A stretch of DNA of 44,901 nucleotides. It comes from Bacillota bacterium (lineage in GTDB: Bacteria; Bacillota; Limnochordia; Darwinibacteriales; Darwinibacteriaceae). The translations under genes were made by a program, and so were the position numbers. The notes beneath the pieces were generated by a model. The model was not told where the DNA came from and ran no database searches. It saw only the letters and a program-made list of their open reading frames with translations. The stretch covers positions 1 through 44,901 of the forward strand of contig DUPN01000116.1 of the NCBI GenBank assembly GCA_012838305.1. Direction: 5' to 3'. Of the stretch, positions 34,263 through 42,298 are shown in pieces (position 1 is the stretch's first letter; each line of letters starts with the position of its first letter).

Positions 34263-34279
34263 GTACAACACATCGGATG

Positions 34280-34399
34280 AGTTCGGGAGTGGTACTGGTC
34301 TCAACTTGTCTACCTGATAGGCAAACATCCAAGCCTTGTTCCGGCTCAGGCAGATTGCCCCATGTCAAGCTTTCATGACCGCATTGTAAGGAGATAGCT
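34280..34399 (+). other. 5' leader of the phosphodiesterase operon
   Basis: About 120 bases of untranslated leader after the repeat elements, ending in AAGGAG ahead of the first ATG. I see no convincing riboswitch or terminator/antiterminator; only a weak imperfect stem (GTAC arms near 34264 and 34291). Confidence 0.4.
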
Positions 34400-35827
34400 A
34401 TGCAGAAAAACAAGGTGATCATCATAGTAATCGATGCTCTAAGACCCGATAGTATCACGAAGGGATCCATGCCCACCCTTTGGACACTTGCAGAGCGCGG
34501 CGTAAGATTCTCCAACCATTATACTTGTTCCCCTTCGAAAACAAGAGTGGCATCGGCGACAATAGCAACCGGATGTTACCCATCGAAACATGGACTGGTC
34601 AACAATCAGCTGTATTGCAACGGAGCATTCATCAACGTTTCCAACTACCAAGAGTTAATGCAACTAGACAGCTCTCCCGCGGGTCCACTCTTGTCTATAC
34701 CCACCTTGACTGAAAGGCTGGATCAAGCTGGTTTTCGAGTTGCACTTTCCACCGCCAGCAGTTCGGGTACAAGTTTTATCCAAAACCCCAGCAGGCGCGG
34801 TTTTAGTGTAAACAATGGATCGCCCAGTTTTGTGTTTCCCGAAGCCAGGAAAGACGCTATCTTAGCTCGATTTGGCAGTGCTCCCAAGGTTCAGTTCCCC
34901 GATGTTGAGAGGAACAAGTATGCCGCGCGGATCCTTACAGAGCATATTATCGCCGAGCTCCAACCTGATCTGGCCATGATCTGGTTTTCGGATCCCGATA
35001 AGACCCAGCACCCCTACGGGCCGGGTGCGCCAGAGACTCTCCAGGCCCTTGGCGTGGTGGATCAATGCATCGCAGACATCGTGGAAACGCTCCAAGAGCA
35101 AGACCTCTTGGATAGAACCGATCTCTTGATCCTGTCCGATCACGGATGCATTTCCGCCGATCCAAACTCGCGTTTTTCTACCTCTATGGCTAAGGAAATC
35201 TTCCCCGAGGATCTTGCCTCGAAGTTTGTCTTGGTCGGCGGCAATAGCATTTACATCAAGCCAGGGGAAGAGCATGCTGCTCCTGAGATCATCTACGCCT
35301 TGCAGCAAGATCAAGATATTGGAGCAATTTTCTCGTCCTTCCCCAATTGCGGTACACTGCCCTTAGCTTTGATCGGTCAGGAACATGAGCGCAGTCCGGA
35401 CATCCTTTTCTACCCCCATTGGACCACTGAGCTTAGTGAATACGGTGTACCCGGCATCGCCAAGGGAACTCCAGGGCACGGTCATGGAGGGACGAGCCGC
35501 TATGAAATGAATGCAACCCTTGTAGCCTATGGTCCAAGCTTCAAGGACAGCACCACCATTAACACGCCGTCAGGAAACATTGATATAGCTCCAACGGTGT
35601 TGCACCTCTTCGGTCAGCCCATCGACCCAATCCTAGACGGTAGAGTGTTAACAGAGGCGATGAAAGACGGTGCCAGCCCAGGAGAAATTGTTCCGAAAGA
35701 GCTTTCGTTCACCAGCCGAGCGGAGTACCCGGACTTCACTTACGAGGCAACAGCGAGGATAGCTAGAATTGACAATACCTATTACTTGAGACAGGCCAAT
35801 GGTACTTCTACGAAAAAGGAAATCTAG
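34400..35827 (+). CDS. NPP-type phosphodiesterase/nucleotide pyrophosphatase (alkaline phosphatase superfamily), copy 1
   Basis: A 475-residue enzyme of the type I phosphodiesterase (PF01663) group. The two-metal site is visible: D12 (V-I-D-A-L-R-P-D), nucleophile T48 (P-S-K-T-R), the D-x3-H pair (P-D-K-T-Q-H), D-H (L-S-D-H-G) and a late histidine (G-H-G-H-G-G). It should cleave phosphomono- or diesters through a threonyl-phosphate intermediate. There is no signal peptide, so unlike most NPP enzymes it should act in the cytoplasm on imported substrate. It is paralogous to the gene at 42299 (shared S-D-H-G, H-E-R-S-P-D, and a C-terminal D-N-T-Y-Y-L block). AAGGAG lies 6 bases before the ATG. 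First gene of the region-4 operon. Confidence 0.87.
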   Translation: MQKNKVIIIVIDALRPDSITKGSMPTLWTLAERGVRFSNHYTCSPSKTRVASATIATGCYPSKHGLVNNQLYCNGAFINVSNYQELMQLDSSPAGPLLSIPTLTERLDQAGFRVALSTASSSGTSFIQNPSRRGFSVNNGSPSFVFPEARKDAILARFGSAPKVQFPDVERNKYAARILTEHIIAELQPDLAMIWFSDPDKTQHPYGPGAPETLQALGVVDQCIADIVETLQEQDLLDRTDLLILSDHGCISADPNSRFSTSMAKEIFPEDLASKFVLVGGNSIYIKPGEEHAAPEIIYALQQDQDIGAIFSSFPNCGTLPLALIGQEHERSPDILFYPHWTTELSEYGVPGIAKGTPGHGHGGTSRYEMNATLVAYGPSFKDSTTINTPSGNIDIAPTVLHLFGQPIDPILDGRVLTEAMKDGASPGEIVPKELSFTSRAEYPDFTYEATARIARIDNTYYLRQANGTSTKKEI

Positions 35828-35875
35828 GTGGTACAGCGCCGAGAAGGGGGACAACTGGAAGTGGGTAGGCACAGG

Positions 35876-36583
35876 ATGAGACTCGTGGCACACAGGGGAT
35901 GGAGTAAGCGTTTTCCCGAAAACAGTTTGCCATCTCTGGCAGCAGGGGTTGCGGCAGGAGCGGACGAAATCGAATTTGATTTGCGCTTGAGCAGTGATGG
36001 AATTCCCTTTTTATGTCATGATGCTGAAGTGAATCGCGTTTCCAATTTAGAAGGACCTACGAGCTCCTTCACTATGCAGGAACTGAAGCAGGCCGACCTG
36101 AAAATGCCCGATGGCACCGTTCTGGAACATCTAGGCTTTTCCAGTGTCGATGAGGTTTTCCAGACATTCGGCGGTTTGATTGCCATGAACATCCACATTA
36201 AAGACGGTTCGGAAACAGGCAATATACTGGCGTACATTACGGAAAGGTATGATCTGCGAAAATACCCGGAGATATACATTGCCGGCGATGCTCAGATGCT
36301 CCAAGTGGCTCTGGAAGACTATGCATTCATTCCCAGATGCTGCCTGGCCGATGCAGCCAAGGACCCCGAGTTGCTCGTGGATAATGCCATCAAGTATCGC
36401 TGTGCACGGTTACAGTTTAGGCGCACCAATTACACAAAAGAGTCTGTGGCAAGAGCCCTTGAGGCTGGTTTGACACCTAACCTCTTTTACGCGGATGATT
36501 TGGATGGTGCCCAGCAAGCGCGGGATTATGGAATCATGGCCCTGTTGACAAATGATATCGGATACCTGAAAAAGAGGCTGTAA
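35876..36583 (+). CDS. GDPD-family phosphodiesterase, divergent
   Basis: A 235-residue TIM-barrel GDPD from the ATG at 35876, which gives the usual start M-R-L-V-A-H-R-G. A GTG at 35828, immediately after the upstream stop, has a better ribosome site (AAAAAGGA) and would add 16 residues. Present: H6-R7, E15-N16, E33-x-D35 and H48-D49. The E-x-K motif reads N-I-H-I-K, with His for the metal-binding Glu, and the late V-W-T-V motif is absent. Activity may be altered relative to the minus-strand GDPD at 28222. No signal peptide. Encoded between NPP copy 1 and the importer. Confidence 0.82.
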   Translation: MRLVAHRGWSKRFPENSLPSLAAGVAAGADEIEFDLRLSSDGIPFLCHDAEVNRVSNLEGPTSSFTMQELKQADLKMPDGTVLEHLGFSSVDEVFQTFGGLIAMNIHIKDGSETGNILAYITERYDLRKYPEIYIAGDAQMLQVALEDYAFIPRCCLADAAKDPELLVDNAIKYRCARLQFRRTNYTKESVARALEAGLTPNLFYADDLDGAQQARDYGIMALLTNDIGYLKKRL

Positions 36584-36703
36584 CTGGCATGAATGTGAAT
36601 AGTTTTGCGAAGCTATGTTCCCTGTACTGTGGTTAGGAGGTGAGCAGTTCAGCGTATTGGGTCTGTCGACTGAAGGAAAGAAAGTAAGGGAGGAATTTCA
36701 GAG

Positions 36704-38245
36704 ATGAGATTAGTAAAACCAACCGTATCGCTGTTGCTCGTAACTGTCTTCGTTCTCATGGCAAGCTCTTTGGGATTTGCATACCAACGAGACGTTCTGA
36801 GAATCGGTATTCCAAGTCTCCCCAACGAACTGGACGGCCAGGTCACGATGGGGAACGAAGGCCAGCGTGTCATGTTCAATATCTTCGAAAAGTTAGTTCA
36901 CTTCGACAAAGAAGATCCTTCTATTGTCACCCCTCAGTTGGCTGAGAGTTGGGTATGGCTGGATGACAACACGCTGGAGTTCACCTTGCGGCAAGGCGTC
37001 TTGTTCCACAATGGGCAGCCCATGACAGCCCACGACATCAAGTATGGCATGGATCGGGCCATGAACCCTGCAACCGGTTCGGGATCCTTTTTCGCCATGT
37101 TAGCAACCATTGACAGCATTGACGTAATCGACGACTACACCCTCCGCATCACCACGGCTGATCCAGATCCCATTCTCCTGACCAGACTGGCATCGCTCTG
37201 GGGCAGTTTTGCGATTCCCAATGGCTATATCGAAGAGGTTGGGGAGGAAGCATACATTACTAAGCCTGTATCCACGGGCCCATACATGGTTGAGAGTTTT
37301 GAGCCGGATCGCATCGTGCTCCGGGCTTTTGAAGACTATTGGGGTGTAAAACCCAATGTCCAGGAGCTAGTGTATATCGAGATTCCTGAGCTGGCTGCCA
37401 GAATGACAGCTCTGATCAATGGCGAAGTGGATCTAATCTCTACCATTGGTCCTGACCAGGTAGGTTTCCTAGAGGGCTATGACCACATTTATGTGCTCAG
37501 TAAACCCATTGCCAACATGCACATATTGACGTTTAACATCACACAACCGCCCACGGATAATAAGCTGTTACGCCAAGCCTTGGCCCTTGGCATTGATCGC
37601 CAGGCCATCGTTGATGCGCTGTTCTTTGGCGGCACAGAAGTTCCAAGATCCTACCAGTTTAGGGAATATGGAAGCATGGTCAACGAAGACATTCCCCAAA
37701 ACATTTATGATCCAGAGAGGGCAAAACAACTGGTGGCCGAATCCGGGTACAAGGGAGAAGTCCTCTACTATGACGGGGTCGCCAACTACTATACTGGCAC
37801 CAATGAAGCCGCGGAAATCATCGTCGAGATGTGGAGACAGATTGGAGTTAACGCTCAGATTCGATTCAGTGAGAAGGCATGGCAGAACCCAGACTTTAAT
37901 GTCCATACCTGGTCAAATACCATGCGTTTCCCAGACTTCTCCGCACAAGCCCTGCAATGGGGGATCGGAACTACCAGGCAGGATGGTACGGAAATTACCC
38001 AAACCTGGCCCGATTCTGAACTACGCAGACAATACAATGAACTGCAGGTAGAACTGGAAAGAGAGCTGGATCCCGACAGGAGATACGACATTTATCAGGA
38101 AATGTTAGCTATCTGGCGGGAAGAAGTGCCAGCAACCGAGCTGTGGTTTGCGCCTGAAAGTTGGGCCATGCGTGCAGATATCGTCTGGAACCCATACTAT
38201 GCCCACATTATGGATTTCGGTGGGCACAACCTGAGTTTCAAGTAA
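36704..38245 (+). CDS. Family-5 ABC transporter substrate-binding protein
   Basis: A 513-residue exported binding protein with GGGAGGA upstream of the ATG and a clear signal peptide (residues 1-26, ending S-L-G-F-A-Y). Family-5 blocks are visible: I-F-E-K-L-V, A-E-S-W, L-F-H-N-G-Q-P-M-T-A-H-D-I-K-Y-G-M-D-R, S-T-G-P-Y and R-Q-A-L-A-L-G-I-D-R. The family carries peptides, nickel, oligosaccharides or, in some cases, other solutes. The phosphodiesterase neighbours suggest a phosphorylated or phosphodiester ligand, which is inference. It differs clearly from the OppA at 17886. A weak copy of the shared promoter 12-mer lies upstream at 36652-36663. Confidence 0.88.
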   Translation: MRLVKPTVSLLLVTVFVLMASSLGFAYQRDVLRIGIPSLPNELDGQVTMGNEGQRVMFNIFEKLVHFDKEDPSIVTPQLAESWVWLDDNTLEFTLRQGVLFHNGQPMTAHDIKYGMDRAMNPATGSGSFFAMLATIDSIDVIDDYTLRITTADPDPILLTRLASLWGSFAIPNGYIEEVGEEAYITKPVSTGPYMVESFEPDRIVLRAFEDYWGVKPNVQELVYIEIPELAARMTALINGEVDLISTIGPDQVGFLEGYDHIYVLSKPIANMHILTFNITQPPTDNKLLRQALALGIDRQAIVDALFFGGTEVPRSYQFREYGSMVNEDIPQNIYDPERAKQLVAESGYKGEVLYYDGVANYYTGTNEAAEIIVEMWRQIGVNAQIRFSEKAWQNPDFNVHTWSNTMRFPDFSAQALQWGIGTTRQDGTEITQTWPDSELRRQYNELQVELERELDPDRRYDIYQEMLAIWREEVPATELWFAPESWAMRADIVWNPYYAHIMDFGGHNLSFK

Positions 38246-38269
38246 TCGCTTCATTTGAAGCTCGATTGG

Positions 38270-38300
38270 AGAAGACGAGAATCGCGTATTCTCGTCTTCT
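38270..38300 (+). other. Intra-operon hairpin after the second binding protein
   Basis: Perfect 13-bp stem (AGAAGACGAGAAT / ATTCTCGTCTTCT), 5-base loop CGCGT, no T-run, 24 bases after the stop. Same position as the hairpin after oppA, so a shared way to raise binding-protein mRNA is likely. Confidence 0.7.
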
Positions 38301-38369
38301 ACTCATACAATACGCGCATTGTTTGAGTGGATCTATCGTTATTTCTTGACACCAAAAGGATGTGAGAAG

Positions 38370-39284
38370 ATGGCCTTTTTTGTGAGAAGGATTTCCAGAG
38401 CAGTGATTACATTATGCGTTGTTTTGACCATCGTCTTTTTCGCGACCAGAATTACAGGAGACCCTGTAATGTGGTTGCTGCCAGATGACGCATCCATGGA
38501 GGCTATAGAGAATACGCGCATACGACTAGGACTGGACAAGCCGATTCATGAACAGTTTTCCATTTTTGTGAAGGGTGTTCTGCAAGGCGATTTTGGAACA
38601 AGCTTCCTGCATCGCAGATCGGTCACAAGTCTGTTTCTCGAACGGATTCCCCAAACAGTGAAATTGATGTCCTGGGCTTTAGGACTAGGGATCGTCTTAG
38701 GCATTCCCCTCGGAATCATTGCAGCCCTCAACCGCAATAGTGCTCTGGATAGATTCTTGATGACAAGCAGTTTTTTGGCCTACTCTATCCCCAACTTTGT
38801 GTTAGGAATCTTCTTTATTCTCATCTTTTCCTTAACGTTGCGCTGGCTGCCCAGTGGAGGATATGGCAATTGGCGCTATATGATTATGCCCGTTGTTACC
38901 TACGGCGCTTCCCATGCTGGTCTCGTAGCCAGATTAATGAGGAGCTCCATGCTCGATGTGATCAGACGAGACTTCATTCGGACAGCGGACTCCAAGGGTT
39001 TGCCTCGGCACACAGTGATTATGAAACACGCCTTTCGCATCGCAGTCTTACCTGTGATCACGCTGATAGGTCTTAGGCTGCCGCATCTGATTTCAGGCTC
39101 TTTTGTGATCGAAACCATTTATGCATGGCCCGGCGCTGGCAGGCTCATTATTCAGGCAGCCAAAAATCGAGACTTTCCCGTTTTGCAGTACGCTGTGTTT
39201 GTGACTGCGATTTTGGTTATTGTCGCCAATTTGCTGGTTGACCTCGCCTATGGTTTACTCGATCCGCGCATTAAATACGACTGA
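38370..39284 (+). CDS. ABC transporter permease (DppB family)
   Basis: A 304-residue inner-membrane permease. I chose the ATG at 38370 (AAAAGGA upstream), giving M-A-F-F-V-R-R-I-S-R-A; a longer frame starts inside the preceding untranslated stretch. Six membrane segments, the conserved L-G-L-D-K-P-I-H-E-Q-F region, G-D-F-G-T-S-F, the EAA loop R-R-D-F-I-R-T-A-D-S-K-G-L-P and a terminal D-P-R-I-K-Y are visible. It forms the channel with the next gene, 20 bases away. Confidence 0.9.
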   Translation: MAFFVRRISRAVITLCVVLTIVFFATRITGDPVMWLLPDDASMEAIENTRIRLGLDKPIHEQFSIFVKGVLQGDFGTSFLHRRSVTSLFLERIPQTVKLMSWALGLGIVLGIPLGIIAALNRNSALDRFLMTSSFLAYSIPNFVLGIFFILIFSLTLRWLPSGGYGNWRYMIMPVVTYGASHAGLVARLMRSSMLDVIRRDFIRTADSKGLPRHTVIMKHAFRIAVLPVITLIGLRLPHLISGSFVIETIYAWPGAGRLIIQAAKNRDFPVLQYAVFVTAILVIVANLLVDLAYGLLDPRIKYD

Positions 39285-39304
39285 TCAGTGAAAGGAGCAG
39301 CGCA

Positions 39305-40174
39305 ATGTCAAAACGAGCCTTATCGTCCATACTTACCAGCATTAAGAAAATGCCTCCCATGATCATTATCTGCTTTATTCTCTTGTTTGCCATGATAGCT
39401 GCAGCGGTATTTCTACCCTTCTTGGAGGCTATCGACCCATATACGCAAAATCTGCTGGGGCGACTGGCCAAACCCAGATTCTTGGACCCCGCTTCCAAAT
39501 ATGTACTGGGATCCGATCCGATTGGTCGAGACCTGCTTTCCAGAACCGTCTATGGACTGGCCTGTTCTCTGGTCATTGGAGCACTTGGCGTGATCATCGG
39601 TACTGTTTTGGGTGTCAGTTTGGGTATGTTGAGCGGATTAGGCGGAGGAATATTAGATAACATTATTATGGCCGTGGCCGAGCTGCAGCAATCCATACCC
39701 CGAACTCTGATCTTGATTGTCGTTGTTGTACTGGTTCGGCCCAGTGTTACTGTGATGATTGTGGTTCTAGGAGTATTAAGTTGGAATGGGTACGCCCGCT
39801 TGGTGCGGGGACAGATTCTTTCCATCAGAGAAGAGGAATACGTGCTGTGTTCGAAGGCCTTAGGCGCTTCACAGTTCTACATTGCTGTCAAGCATGTTCT
39901 GAAGAACATCGCCTCTCCCATCATCGTTTTAAGCACGTCCAACTTGAGCTCGATCATCCTTTCCGAATCTACCTTATCCTTTCTCGGTGTGGGCTTACAG
40001 CCCCCGGCCGTATCCTTAGGCTTGATGATTAGTTCAGGACGGGACCATCTCGCTACTTCCTGGTGGTTGACGATTATCCCCTCCATCGTTTTGGCCCTAC
40101 TGGTAATAACGACCTCTCTAATTGGAGACTGGCTGAGGGATGTGCTTGATCCGCAGCTGCGGCATGGCGCCTAA
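39305..40174 (+). CDS. ABC transporter permease (DppC family)
   Basis: A 289-residue permease, ATG with AAAGGAG upstream. It has an N-terminal membrane helix, the L-G-S-D-P-I-G-R-D-L-L-S-R motif, the EAA loop E-E-Y-V-L-C-S-K-A-L-G-A-S and terminal D-P-Q-L-R-H. Partner of the previous permease. The 58 bases before the first ATPase contain no obvious structure. Confidence 0.9.
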   Translation: MSKRALSSILTSIKKMPPMIIICFILLFAMIAAAVFLPFLEAIDPYTQNLLGRLAKPRFLDPASKYVLGSDPIGRDLLSRTVYGLACSLVIGALGVIIGTVLGVSLGMLSGLGGGILDNIIMAVAELQQSIPRTLILIVVVVLVRPSVTVMIVVLGVLSWNGYARLVRGQILSIREEEYVLCSKALGASQFYIAVKHVLKNIASPIIVLSTSNLSSIILSESTLSFLGVGLQPPAVSLGLMISSGRDHLATSWWLTIIPSIVLALLVITTSLIGDWLRDVLDPQLRHGA

Positions 40175-40232
40175 GGAGAAATCCGAGGTCAGGAGCCCCT
40201 AATCTGGGTAGTAGTGTGAGGAGGACGGAAAC

Positions 40233-41246
40233 GTGGTTGAAAGAGATAAATTGCTGGATGTACAGGGTTTAAAAACATATTTTGAAACGGATCGCGGAGT
40301 GGTCAAGGCCGTCGATGATATTTCCTACCATGTCAAGGAAGGCGAGACCGTCGGCATTGTGGGGGAAAGCGGCTGCGGAAAGAGTGTAACTGCCCTTTCC
40401 ATCATGAATCTCGTACAAGGACCCCGTGGCAGAGTGGCTGGTGGAAAGATCATGTACACTACCAAGGGCGGCGAACGAGTTGAGATAACGGCTCTTCCGC
40501 CTTACAGCCCGAAAATGCGTGCTATTCGCGGTAGTGAGATTTCCATGATCTTTCAGGAGCCCATGACGGCCCTCAACCCTGTCTACACCATTGGTGAGCA
40601 GATTGCTGAAACGGTCTGTCTGCATCAGAAAGTGAGTAAGAAAAAGGGGCGGGAACGGGCAATTGAGATGTTGGAATTGGTGGGCATCGCCGCTCCGAGC
40701 AGGAGAATTAACGAGTATCCCCATCAACTCAGCGGTGGTATGCGTCAACGTGCGATGATCGGGATGGCGCTTTCCTGCGACCCGCGTTTTCTCATTGCTG
40801 ATGAGCCAACGACGGCCCTCGATGTCACCATCGAAGCACAGATCCTCGATCTGATGCTGCACCTGCAAGAAAAACTAGGGATGGCTATGCAGTTTATCAC
40901 CCATGATCTGGGCGTGATCAGCACGATGGCCAAACGTGTAGTCGTCATGTACACAGGTCATGTTGTGGAAAAGGCGTCTGTTGACGACATCTTCTATGAT
41001 CCTAGGCATCCTTATACCAAGGGTCTCTTAGCTTCAGTCCCCACGCTGGGACGTCAGGAAAGACTGGTTCCCATCAAGGGTACGGTACCAAATATGAATG
41101 AACTCCCCAAGGGGTGTTACTTTTCTCCCCGTTGCCAGGAAGCGATGGATATCTGCCATCAGGAAGAACCGCCCTCCTACCAACTGGAGGGTGATCACAT
41201 CGTCAAGTGCTGGCTGTGGGAACAAGAGGGGGTACGATTGCCTTGA
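40233..41246 (+). CDS. ABC transporter ATPase (DppD family)
   Basis: A 337-residue ATPase, GTG start with GAGGAGG upstream. Walker A (G-E-S-G-C-G-K-S) is at about 44-51; the Q-loop [10 protein letters not shown], signature L-S-G-G-M-R-Q-R and Walker [12 protein letters not shown] are present. A C-terminal oligopeptide-type domain has cysteines in [11 protein letters not shown] and K-C-W. The Q-loop has Glu-Pro instead of the usual Asp-Pro, a common variant. Its TGA overlaps the TTG start of the next ATPase. Confidence 0.92.
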   Translation: MVERDKLLDVQGLKTYFETDRGVVKAVDDISYHVKEGETVGIVGESGCGKSVTALSIMNLVQGPRGRVAGGKIMYTTKGGERVEITALPPYSPKMRAIRGSEISMIFQEPMTALNPVYTIGEQIAETVCLHQKVSKKKGRERAIEMLELVGIAAPSRRINEYPHQLSGGMRQRAMIGMALSCDPRFLIADEPTTALDVTIEAQILDLMLHLQEKLGMAMQFITHDLGVISTMAKRVVVMYTGHVVEKASVDDIFYDPRHPYTKGLLASVPTLGRQERLVPIKGTVPNMNELPKGCYFSPRCQEAMDICHQEEPPSYQLEGDHIVKCWLWEQEGVRLP

Positions 41247-42286
41247 AAGATGATAACGTAATCCTTAGAGTCGATGACTTGAGGAAGTATTTTCCGATCA
41301 AAAAGGGATTGTTCAAGCGAGTTGTTGGTAATGTCAAGGCAGTGGATGGAATCAGCTTCTTTGTCCGCAAAGGTGAAACCGTGGGGGTTGTGGGTGAGAG
41401 CGGTTGTGGGAAAACCACTGCGGGACGATGTATTGTGCGAGTGATGGAGCCAACGAGCGGCCAAGTTCAGTTCCGCAGAGGTGGCCAAATGGTGGATCTG
41501 CTCGCCTTAAGCAAGCACGAAATGAAGAAGGCGCGCCAGGAAATTCAGATGATTTTCCAGGATCCCTTTTCCTCCCTTGATCCTCGCATGACGGTCAAGA
41601 AGATCATTGCTGAACCTTTGGATATTCACAAGATCGGAACCCGGCAGGAGCAGGAGGAGAGGGTTAAAGAGCTGATGAGTCATGTGGGGTTAGGGGCCTA
41701 TCAACTGGAACGTTATCCCCATGAGTTCAGCGGTGGGCAAAGGCAGAGGATCGGCATCGCCCGAGCCCTGGCACTGAACCCCAGTTTCATTGTGTGTGAT
41801 GAGCCCGTGTCCGCTTTGGATGTCTCGGTACAAGCCCAGGTGATCAACTTGCTGTCTGATCTACAGGAACAGTTTGATTTGACCTACCTGTTTATAGCCC
41901 ATGACTTGAGCGTTGTGGAGCATGTTAGCGATCGCATCATGGTTATGTATGTGGGGCAAGTGGTTGAAATGACGACTTCGAAGAGCCTGTATACGAATCC
42001 GAAACATCCTTATACGGAGGCGCTTCTGCAGGCGATCCCCATCGCGGACCCCAGGTCCCGCAGAGACTTCAGGCCCTTGGAAGGCAATGTGCCCGATCCT
42101 TCCAATCCGCCTCCAGGCTGCAAATTCCATACCAGATGTCCCTATGTGCAAGACATCTGTAAGCGTGAACCGCCTGAGCTAAGGGAACTGAAGGGGATGC
42201 ACGATCATTTTGTGGCCTGCCATCGTGCGGAGGAGCTTGAACTGCAAGGAATCCAATCCCGTACGGCGGTGAGCCGGTCGTCCTAG
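41243..42286 (+). CDS. ABC transporter ATPase (DppF family)
   Basis: A 347-residue ATPase. The likely start is TTG 41243, overlapping the upstream stop (TTGA), with a GAGGGGG about 11 bases upstream; a GTG at 41207 would extend it by 12 residues. Walker A (G-E-S-G-C-G-K-T-T) is at about 51-59; [28 protein letters not shown] and the C-terminal [10 protein letters not shown]...I-C...A-C-H extension are visible. Compared with the OppF copy it has a short extra loop (about residues 72-80) between Walker A and the Q-loop. Confidence 0.92.
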   Translation: MKDDNVILRVDDLRKYFPIKKGLFKRVVGNVKAVDGISFFVRKGETVGVVGESGCGKTTAGRCIVRVMEPTSGQVQFRRGGQMVDLLALSKHEMKKARQEIQMIFQDPFSSLDPRMTVKKIIAEPLDIHKIGTRQEQEERVKELMSHVGLGAYQLERYPHEFSGGQRQRIGIARALALNPSFIVCDEPVSALDVSVQAQVINLLSDLQEQFDLTYLFIAHDLSVVEHVSDRIMVMYVGQVVEMTTSKSLYTNPKHPYTEALLQAIPIADPRSRRDFRPLEGNVPDPSNPPPGCKFHTRCPYVQDICKREPPELRELKGMHDHFVACHRAEELELQGIQSRTAVSRSS

Positions 42287-42298
42287 GGGGTATTTGCT

